Shown: piece by piece, positions 1 through 5,622 of the stretch
Layout: the number at the start of each line of letters is the position of its first letter
How positions within the stretch are numbered: the stretch's first letter is position 1
Assembly: GCA_016283985.1 (NCBI GenBank)
Contig: JAEENZ010000267.1
Coordinates: 1-13,690, forward strand
Direction: 5' to 3'
Source: Bacteroidales bacterium
Lineage (GTDB): Bacteria; Bacteroidota; Bacteroidia; Bacteroidales; UBA932
Length of the DNA stretch: 13,690 bases
Notes under the pieces: generated by a model
What the model saw: the letters and a program-made list of their open reading frames with translations, nothing else
Told to the model about the DNA's origin: nothing
Databases searched by the model: none
Made by a program: the position numbers and the translations under genes

Positions 1-668
1 TCCTTTTCGGAGATGTTCCCGGAAAGCGAACAGACCTCCATCTGCTCTGCGAAAGTCTTGTCCACGTACTGCTTGGTGGCGGGGTTGAGGAAGCGGAACG
101 TGGCTTCCTTGATGGCCGCGAGCCCGCTGACGCTGCCGGAACGTATGCCCTTTTCAGCGCAGAATGCGGCCAGTGCGGAGGTGATTTCCTGATGATTGTC
201 TATGCTGAGGATGAACCTGTGCCCGGAGGCTTCGCGGTACTTGTAGGGCACCCGGGCCTTGAAAATCGCCTTGTGGATGCGGCCTTCCCCGATAAGCGGG
301 GCATGGGCGGTATCCGGGCCGAAAACGACCATCTCTCCGGGCTTGAGAGTTATGGTTTCCTCCACCGGATCATCGTAAAAGAGGATATCCTTTTCCCTGT
401 CCATGCAGCCGACGGGCTTGAGGCAGGCGGACACCGGCTTGATGCCGAAGGTTTCCGGGCCGGAGAGGGGCACCTGCACGTCGATATAGCTCTCGTGGGC
501 TTCCAGTCGGGCGGCGGACGGGGTCTTGAGATCCGCGTCCACGATGTTCACCCAAAGATTCTTGCCATCGATGACATGGGTGCCGACGGGCATTTTGGAG
601 AGGTCGTTGGCCTTCATGAATTCAAGTGCCTTCAGCACATAAGGATTGCAGTCGTAGGGAGTTGCCAT
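1..668 (-). CDS. YhcH/YjgK/YiaL domain fused to PPC (DUF296) domain protein, partial
   Basis: I translated this gene by hand from an ATG at 668; it stays open through the left edge of the window, so the C-terminus is missing. About 222 residues are visible. Residues 1-140 look like the YhcH/YjgK/YiaL family (DUF386), a cupin-like fold linked in E. coli to sialic acid and other sugar operons. Visible features are E56, H58 and D63 in the E-x-H...YIDVQ motif, and a later GPDTAHAPLIG stretch with H122. From about residue 144 a second domain begins that resembles the PPC/DUF296 family: a segment around HRFILSID, a helix around ALAAFCAEKGI, a GSVSGLAAIKEATFRF strand pair, and EVCSLSGNIS near the edge. 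The gene lies 12 bp downstream of the flavodoxin gene and is probably co-transcribed with it. The fusion is unusual. The biochemical role is unknown; a sugar-related role for the first domain is family knowledge, not shown here. Confidence 0.8.
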   Translation of the reverse strand, partial: MATPYDCNPYVLKALEFMKANDLSKMPVGTHVIDGKNLWVNIVDADLKTPSAARLEAHESYIDVQVPLSGPETFGIKPVSACLKPVGCMDREKDILFYDDPVEETITLKPGEMVVFGPDTAHAPLIGEGRIHKAIFKARVPYKYREASGHRFILSIDNHQEITSALAAFCAEKGIRSGSVSGLAAIKEATFRFLNPATKQYVDKTFAEQMEVCSLSGNISEK

Positions 669-680
669 GTGGAGTGAGTT

Positions 681-1505
681 TTAGCGTATTACCTGGGTGA
701 AAACAGGGGCCTTGCCGTCTTCGGCGAGCACATAAATCTTGAGCGTGCCTGCCGGGGGAAGGGGTGCATCCGCCTTCTGACGGGGCTGGTCCTTGGCCGT
801 GAAGATGTATTCCGTGCCTCCGGGGACGCTGCGGGCCGCAACCTCCTCCGCCTTGGCATTCAGCATCGGATATCCGTCCACCGCTGCATCGAAAATGGCG
901 GCTTCCTCCTCGCTGGCCGGGTGGAGTGCCGGAAAAGGCTCGAGAGGGGTGATGTCTCCCTCCAGGAATCCGTTCTCTTTCAGGAAGCGGTCGAGCTCGG
1001 CCGGTGCCGCATCGATGCGCGCGGTCCTCACGCCGTAGCCGGGGAGGATTTCCGCCGAGGTGAGCTTCTCCGCTAGGGCACGGCTGGCGGAGTCGATGCC
1101 GCCGCTGCCGAAGGTGCAGAACGGCACTATCTTCTTGCCGCTGAAATCAACGTTTTCCAGCACGGTGAACACGGGCGTGGCATACACTCCGAACCAGATG
1201 GGGAAGCCCAGGAAGATGACGTCGTAGGATTGGATATCCGCCTTGATGGGCTGGATTTCCGGGAGGATGCCCCCGTCCAGCTCCTTCTTGCCGCGCTCGA
1301 TGGTTGCCATGAAATCCCCGTCGTAGGGGGTTACGGGCACGATAGCCTCGATGTCCGCGCCGAGTTTGCCGGCAATCTCTTCTGCCACGGCCTTCGTGGT
1401 GCCGTTCTGGGAATAGTAAAGTACAAGTGCTTTCATTTCAGATTTCTTAGTTGCGCAGGACGCCGCCATCAGCACCGCCAACGCCAGGATCAGGATTCGT
1501 TTCAT
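681..1505 (-). CDS. Lipid-anchored flavodoxin-family protein
   Basis: The 274-residue product starts with a lipoprotein signal peptide: basic MKR, a hydrophobic run, and lipobox MAASC with Cys17. Residues 24-185 form a flavodoxin fold: the strand KALVLYYS, an FMN phosphate loop near S32-QNGTT, the strand YDVIFLGFPIWFGVYATP with the aromatic FMN contact near W104, and IVPFCTFGSGG. Flavodoxins bind FMN and carry electrons; most are cytoplasmic, so export and lipidation are notable. About 80 C-terminal residues (196-274) form a separate small domain with a GGTEYIFTAKD...LKIYVLAED pattern. It resembles the cystatin-like tail of other Bacteroidota lipoproteins, but that assignment is tentative. 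The start ATG sits just behind a TATCTTTG -7 box. The YhcH-PPC gene follows by 12 bp, suggesting an operon. The electron partner cannot be inferred. Confidence 0.85.
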   Translation of the reverse strand: MKRILILALAVLMAASCATKKSEMKALVLYYSQNGTTKAVAEEIAGKLGADIEAIVPVTPYDGDFMATIERGKKELDGGILPEIQPIKADIQSYDVIFLGFPIWFGVYATPVFTVLENVDFSGKKIVPFCTFGSGGIDSASRALAEKLTSAEILPGYGVRTARIDAAPAELDRFLKENGFLEGDITPLEPFPALHPASEEEAAIFDAAVDGYPMLNAKAEEVAARSVPGGTEYIFTAKDQPRQKADAPLPPAGTLKIYVLAEDGKAPVFTQVIR

Positions 1506-1510
1506 ATTTA

Positions 1511-1518
1511 CAAAGATA
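1511..1518 (-). promoter_or_regulatory. Bacteroidota -7 promoter box for the flavodoxin gene
   Basis: Read on the minus strand this is TATCTTTG, an exact match to TAnnTTTG, five bases before the ATG at 1505. The closeness implies a very short leader or leaderless transcript if this box is used. No clear TTTG -33 element is seen at the usual distance. Confidence 0.45.
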
Positions 1519-1540
1519 TGAAAAAGTGAGTTTTTTTGAT

Positions 1541-1548
1541 TATATTTG
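1541..1548 (+). promoter_or_regulatory. Bacteroidota -7 promoter box for the exbB operon
   Basis: TATATTTG matches the TAnnTTTG consensus and lies 18 bases before the ATG at 1567. It sits in the AT-rich divergent gap 1506-1566, back to back with the flavodoxin promoter. A TTTG at 1535-1538 is too close to be its -33 element, and none is obvious about 20 bases upstream. It would drive the long exbB-to-aroK gene run. Confidence 0.55.
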
Positions 1549-1566
1549 CATGATATATTATAACTA

Positions 1567-2289
1567 ATGGGAATTATGCTCTTTACTTTACTCCAGGCCG
1601 ATACGCTGAATGCCGTGCAGGCCGCTCCGGTTCCGCAGGAGATGTCTTACTCTCTCATCGATATGGCGATGAAGGGCGGATGGCTGATGATAGTCCTCCT
1701 CGTACTCTCCGTAATTGCAATCTACATCTTCGGAAAGAAACTCGTGCAGATCAGCCGCGCTTCCAAGGTCGACCGTAACTTCATCGACGACATCCGCGAC
1801 TACATCCACGACGGCAAGACCAAGTCCGCCATCACTCTCTGCGGCAAGTACGACAATCCTACCGCACGTCTGGTGGAGAAGGGTCTCGAGCGCATAGGCA
1901 GGCCGCTGAGCGACATCCAGACCGCGGTCGAGAACACCGGCAACCTTGAGGTGGCACGTCTGGAGAAGGGTCTCCCCATCCTCGCGGCAATCGCGGGCGG
2001 AGCCCCGATGATCGGATTCCTCGGAACCGTGCTCGGTATGGTGAGGGCATTCTTCAACATGGCCAACGCCGGCAACAACATCGACATCACCCTCCTCTCC
2101 GGAGGCATCTACGAGGCCATGATCACCACCGTCGGCGGTCTGATCGTGGGTATCCTCGCATATTTCGGATACAACTACCTCACCTCCAAGATCTCCGACG
2201 TGGTCTTCACCATGGAGAACGCCACCATCGGCTTCATGGACGTGCTCAACGATCCCGAATCCGCAGCCACAGTTAAAATAGAAGAATAA
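1567..2289 (+). CDS. exbB: ExbB/TolQ/MotA-family proton channel subunit
   Basis: This inner-membrane protein of 240 residues is the channel part of an ExbB-ExbD-TonB motor, which uses the proton gradient to power TonB-dependent outer-membrane transporters. Three membrane segments are visible, near residues 36-56, 136-160 and 178-202, with a cytoplasmic domain between the first two. The family signature is APMIGFLGTVLGMVRAF (about 146-162), followed by a YEAMITTVGGLIVGI segment. The N-terminus before the first membrane helix (MGIMLFTLLQADTLNAV) is of a kind seen in Bacteroidota ExbB proteins; Met4 is an alternative start. The stop codon overlaps the exbD start by one base. TolQ of a Tol-Pal system is the main alternative, but the adjacent TonB-like gene favours ExbB. 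Confidence 0.93.
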   Translation: MGIMLFTLLQADTLNAVQAAPVPQEMSYSLIDMAMKGGWLMIVLLVLSVIAIYIFGKKLVQISRASKVDRNFIDDIRDYIHDGKTKSAITLCGKYDNPTARLVEKGLERIGRPLSDIQTAVENTGNLEVARLEKGLPILAAIAGGAPMIGFLGTVLGMVRAFFNMANAGNNIDITLLSGGIYEAMITTVGGLIVGILAYFGYNYLTSKISDVVFTMENATIGFMDVLNDPESAATVKIEE

Positions 2290-2702
2290 TGGCAATCAAG
2301 AGAACAACCAGGGCGGACGCTTCGTTCTCGATGTCGAGTATGACCGACATCGTGTTCCTGCTGCTCATTTTCTTCCTGGTGACGTCCACCCTCATCAATC
2401 CCAACGCCCTCAAGCTCCTGCTTCCCAAGAGCACCGGCCAGGTGAGCGCCAAGCCCACCGTGAGCGTGAGCATCAAGGACTGGGGCGCCGGCAACTACAC
2501 CTACCACATCAACGGCAACGAGCTGGCGGAGAACAACCTGGCCCAGGTCGAAGACGATCTGGTGGGCCTGCTCCAGAACGAGGAGGATCCTACTTTCAGC
2601 ATCTATTCCGATGAGAGCGTTCCCATCGGCGAGATAGTGCAGGTGATGAACATCGCCAAGCGCAACCACTACAAGGTCATACTCGCAACACAACCGGAAT
2701 AG
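2289..2702 (+). CDS. exbD: ExbD/TolR-family biopolymer transport protein
   Basis: The 137-residue protein has one N-terminal membrane helix and a periplasmic domain, as usual for ExbD. The motif SSMTDIVFLLLIFFLVTS carries Asp20, matching the conserved intramembrane aspartate that takes part in proton passage (Asp25 in E. coli ExbD). The periplasmic part runs from about residue 38 to the end, with the TFSIYSDESVPIGEIVQVMNI segment typical of the family. It starts on the last base of the exbB stop (TAATG) and ends 3 bp before the TonB-like gene, so the three are almost certainly translated from one message and assemble together. Confidence 0.93.
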   Translation: MAIKRTTRADASFSMSSMTDIVFLLLIFFLVTSTLINPNALKLLLPKSTGQVSAKPTVSVSIKDWGAGNYTYHINGNELAENNLAQVEDDLVGLLQNEEDPTFSIYSDESVPIGEIVQVMNIAKRNHYKVILATQPE

Positions 2703-2705
2703 CAC

Positions 2706-3488
2706 ATGAAAGAGTATCTCCGCGAAAGGAAACGCATAGAAGACAGGTCGAAGGTGACCGGCATCACCCTCACGGTGCTGCTGCACGCCGCGGCCCTGTG
2801 CGTGGTATCTTTCTCGGGACTGAAATACATATATCCCCCGCCGGAGGAGAGTTCCTTCCTTGTGGACTACACCGAAGACCAGGAATTCGAGATGAAGACC
2901 TACTACGGGCGCGAGCCCGAGGGCGAGGAGGTCGACCTGGAGAAGGACGTGGAGTTCGTGCAGAAGAGCGAATCCCCCAACGAGAGCCTGGCGGAGAACC
3001 TCACCCCCGCCGCAAAGCCGGATAACTTCGGCGACGTGGAAACACCCGAACCTCCCAGGCCGGAAGAACCTAAACTGGATCCCCGTGCCGCATTCCCCGG
3101 CATGGCCAAGAAGGATACCAACGTCACGACTCCCCACACCGCCCGTGAGGCATCCTCCGACTTCCGCGCCGGCCAGGCCACCGGAAACGCCGAGGGCGCC
3201 AAGACCGAAGGTGTCGCCAACGCCCACCTGGAAGGCCGCAAGGTCAACAAGTCCACCCTCATCAAGCCCAGCAACGATTTCCAGGAGAGCGGCAAGATAG
3301 TAATGAAGATATGGGTGGACAACTACGGCAACGTGAAGAAGGCCATCGTGGACGACGGCACCACCATTTCCAGCACCAAGCTAATCGCCGAGGCGCGAGC
3401 CGCCGCGATGAAAGCCCATTTCGATCAGAAGATAGATGCCCCTGCCATGCAGGAAGGCACCATTACATACATTTATACCTTACAATAA
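2706..3488 (+). CDS. tonB: TonB-like energy transducer
   Basis: The 260-residue protein has the architecture of TonB. It has a short basic cytoplasmic N-terminus, one membrane helix at about 17-37 with a histidine (H27) placed like the functionally important membrane histidine of TonB, then a Glu/Pro/Lys-rich disordered stretch (about 44-190), and a compact C-terminal domain from about 195 (GKIVMKIWVDNYGNVKKAIV). The C-terminal domain keeps the G-x-V...V-D-x-x-G-x-V core of TonB/TolA C-terminal folds but lacks a clear YP motif. TonB carries energy from ExbB/ExbD to outer-membrane receptors. It follows exbD by 3 bp. The linker is strongly acidic at the start (VDYTEDQEFEM) and then mixed. A TolA-like role is possible, so the exact system is less certain than the family. 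Confidence 0.85.
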   Translation: MKEYLRERKRIEDRSKVTGITLTVLLHAAALCVVSFSGLKYIYPPPEESSFLVDYTEDQEFEMKTYYGREPEGEEVDLEKDVEFVQKSESPNESLAENLTPAAKPDNFGDVETPEPPRPEEPKLDPRAAFPGMAKKDTNVTTPHTAREASSDFRAGQATGNAEGAKTEGVANAHLEGRKVNKSTLIKPSNDFQESGKIVMKIWVDNYGNVKKAIVDDGTTISSTKLIAEARAAAMKAHFDQKIDAPAMQEGTITYIYTLQ

Positions 3489-3503
3489 TTCAAACGCACA
3501 GTT

Positions 3504-3521
3504 CTGCGACGTGAGTCGCGG
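3504..3521 (+). promoter_or_regulatory. GNRA-loop hairpin in the leader of the pseudouridine synthase gene
   Basis: CTGCGAC and GTCGCGG flank GTGA. As RNA this gives a 7-bp stem with one G-U wobble, capped by a GNRA-type tetraloop. It ends 20 bases before the ATG at 3542, in the only sizeable gap (3489-3541) within the exbB-aroK gene run. No U-run follows, so it is not a standard intrinsic terminator; an RNA processing or translation-control element is possible. Confidence 0.35.
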
Positions 3522-3541
3522 ACGTGCACAGATTCAAGACA

Positions 3542-4735
3542 ATGACAGATTTCAGTAAAGATGGTCGCAAGCTCAGGCCGAGAAGGTCGGCTTCGGCACA
3601 AGGAAGGCCCGCGTACAGCACGACGGACCGCCGCGAACGTTCCGATCGCGCAGAAAACGGTGAGCACCGCGGAACACGCAACTATGGAGAACACAGGCCC
3701 TACGGCGAGCACCGCCAGGGCGAAGGGCGCCAGTACGGCGAGCACAAGGCGTACGGAGACCGCCGCCAGGGAGGCGACGGACGTTCCTACGGCGAACGCA
3801 AAAGCTATGGCGAACGCCGCCAGGGCGAAGGACGCCCCTACGGTGAACGCAGGAGCTACGGGGACCGCAAGCCCTACGGGCAGAAGCCCGCATACGGCGC
3901 CAGGCGCAACACCGCCGGAAGCTTCAACAAAGCATCCAACGAGGGCATCAACCGCATGATCGCGGCCAGCCCCAAGGCACAGATAAGCGATTTCGATTCC
4001 GCACCCAGCCAGGTTAAGGAAGAGATCCGCCTCAACAAGTTCATCGCCAATTCGGGAGTTTGCTCCCGCCGCGAGGCCGACACCATGATACAGGCCGGCG
4101 TGGTCACGGTGAACGGAGAGGTGGTCACCGAACTAGGCACCAAGGTGAACGTCCTCAAGGACGTGGTCAAGTTCAACGGAGAGACGCTCCGCGGAGAGGC
4201 CAAGGTCTACATCGTGATGAACAAGCCGAAAGGATTCGTCACCACCGCCTCCGATCCCCATGCGGACAAGACCGTGATGGACCTCCTCAAGAACTGCCCC
4301 AACAGGGTGTATCCCGTCGGCAGGCTGGACAAGGCCACCACGGGCGTGCTGATGTTCACCAACGACGGTGAGATATCCGAACGCCTCACCCATCCTTCCT
4401 ACGACAAGAAGAAGATCTACCAGGTGGTGCTGAACAAGCCCCTCACCGAGGAAGACCGCCAGAAGATACTCGCGGGCGTGGAACTCAGCGACGGCCCCAT
4501 CGCCGCCGACGCCCTGGAGTTCATCGATCCCGAAGACAAGCGCAAGCTCGGCATCGAGATCCACTCCGGCAAGAACCGCGTGGTGCGCCGCATATTCGAG
4601 GCCGTGGGCTGCGAAGTCCGCACCCTGGACCGCGTCTACTTCGCAGGCCTCACCAAGAAGGGCCTGAAGAAGGGCGAATGGCGCTATCTCACGGAAGGCG
4701 AGATCAACATCCTTAAAATGGGAGCATACGTGTAA
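3542..4735 (+). CDS. rluB: RsuA/RluB-family pseudouridine synthase with a repetitive N-terminal tail
   Basis: The enzyme converts specific uridines in ribosomal RNA to pseudouridine; RluB is the likely subfamily, but RluE, RluF and RsuA relatives cannot be excluded. I chose ATG 3542 over an in-frame GTG at 3524 because the 397-residue form starts with the usual ATG. Residues 1-160 are a disordered, very basic Arg/Gly/Tyr-rich tail including four imperfect repeats of 17-18 residues (48-116). An S4 RNA-binding domain follows at about 162-210 (RLNKFIANSGVCSRREAD). The catalytic domain runs from about 222 (VYIVMNKPKGFVTT), with the active-site motif GRLDKATTG holding catalytic Asp263, and the closing HSGKNRVVRRIFEAVG motif near 341-356. 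The stop overlaps the era start by one base, linking rRNA modification to ribosome assembly. Confidence 0.92.
   Translation: MTDFSKDGRKLRPRRSASAQGRPAYSTTDRRERSDRAENGEHRGTRNYGEHRPYGEHRQGEGRQYGEHKAYGDRRQGGDGRSYGERKSYGERRQGEGRPYGERRSYGDRKPYGQKPAYGARRNTAGSFNKASNEGINRMIAASPKAQISDFDSAPSQVKEEIRLNKFIANSGVCSRREADTMIQAGVVTVNGEVVTELGTKVNVLKDVVKFNGETLRGEAKVYIVMNKPKGFVTTASDPHADKTVMDLLKNCPNRVYPVGRLDKATTGVLMFTNDGEISERLTHPSYDKKKIYQVVLNKPLTEEDRQKILAGVELSDGPIAADALEFIDPEDKRKLGIEIHSGKNRVVRRIFEAVGCEVRTLDRVYFAGLTKKGLKKGEWRYLTEGEINILKMGAYV
3683..3889 (+). repeat. Four in-frame YGE(R/H) repeats in the pseudouridine synthase tail
   Basis: Residues 48-116 are four imperfect units of 17, 18, 17 and 17 residues, each starting YGE and containing a second YG(E/D), with the first three ending QGEGR or QGGDGR. 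At DNA level the period is 51-54 bp. The tail is rich in Arg, Gly and Tyr and should be disordered and able to bind RNA non-specifically. Such repeats can gain or lose units by slippage. Confidence 0.8.
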
Positions 4736-5616
4736 TGGCGCACAAATCCGGTTTCGTTAACATAATAGGCAACCCCAACGTCGGCAAGAGCACGCTGATG
4801 AACCGCGTGGTGGGCGAAAAGCTGTGCATAGTCACCGCCAAGGCCCAGACCACCCGCCACCGCATCATGGGCATAGTGAACGGCGAGGACTTCCAGATAG
4901 TCTATTCCGACACTCCCGGCATCCTCAAGCCCGTCTACCGCCTGCAGCAGAACATGATGAACTTCGTGGATACCGCCATCGGCGACGCGGATGTCATCCT
5001 CTACGTGACCGACACGGTGGAGAAGCCGGACAAGAACACCGAGTACGTGGAGAAACTCTCCAAACTGCAGTGCCCGGTGATAATCGTTATCAACAAGATT
5101 GACATCAGCAGCCAGGAGAAAGTGCAGGAGCTGATGGCCTGGTGGCAGGAAAGAGTGCCCGCCGCCACCGTCATCCCCGCATCCGCGCAGGAGGGCTTCA
5201 ACATGGAGGCCATCATGGATGCCGTGATAGAACGCCTGCCGGAATCCCCCGCCTGGTACGACAAGGACACTTTCACCGACAGGAACCTGCGCTTCTTCGC
5301 ATCCGAGATCATCCGGGAGAAGATCCTCCTCAACTACAAGGATGAGATCCCCTATTGCTGCCAGGTGGAGATAGAGAGTTTCAAGGAGGGCGAGGAACGT
5401 TACGACATCGGCGCTATCATCTATGTGATGCGGGATTCCCAGAAGGGCATCCTGATAGGCAAGGGCGGAGCGGCCCTCAAGAAGACCGGAACCGCCGCCC
5501 GCATCGAAATGGAAGACTTCTTCCAGAAGAAGGTGTTCCTGCAGCTGCTGGTGAAGGTGGATCCCGACTGGCGCGAGAGCCGGAAGGAGCTCCGCAAGTT
5601 TGGTTATGAAGACTAA
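4735..5616 (+). CDS. era: GTPase Era
   Basis: Era binds the 3' end of 16S rRNA and helps 30S subunit maturation. The 293-residue length is normal. GTP-binding motifs are all visible: G1 GNPNVGKS at 12-19, the effector-loop threonines in AQTTRHR near 38-43, G3 DTPG at 59-62, G4 NKID at 120-123, and G5 SA at 150-151. The C-terminal KH RNA-binding domain has the IGKGG loop at about 241-245, embedded in the family motif GILIGKGGAALKKTG. It starts on the last base of the upstream pseudouridine synthase stop (TAATG) and ends 6 bp before parC, so translational coupling is likely. Confidence 0.97.
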   Translation: MAHKSGFVNIIGNPNVGKSTLMNRVVGEKLCIVTAKAQTTRHRIMGIVNGEDFQIVYSDTPGILKPVYRLQQNMMNFVDTAIGDADVILYVTDTVEKPDKNTEYVEKLSKLQCPVIIVINKIDISSQEKVQELMAWWQERVPAATVIPASAQEGFNMEAIMDAVIERLPESPAWYDKDTFTDRNLRFFASEIIREKILLNYKDEIPYCCQVEIESFKEGEERYDIGAIIYVMRDSQKGILIGKGGAALKKTGTAARIEMEDFFQKKVFLQLLVKVDPDWRESRKELRKFGYED

Positions 5617-5622
5617 AAGACT

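Noticed and set aside
192..677. Plus-strand reading frame of 161 codons at the left end
   Set aside because: The minus strand gives a YhcH-PPC fusion with clear motifs; the plus frame gives nothing recognisable.
1535..1538. TTTG as the -33 element of the exbB promoter
   Set aside because: It is only two bases from the TATATTTG box instead of about 20.
2175..3227. Minus-strand reading frame of 350 codons across exbB, exbD and tonB
   Set aside because: It crosses three well-supported genes and has no domain of its own.
3524..3541. GTG at 3524 as the pseudouridine synthase start
   Set aside because: An in-frame ATG at 3542 gives a normal start; the extra six residues add no recognisable feature.
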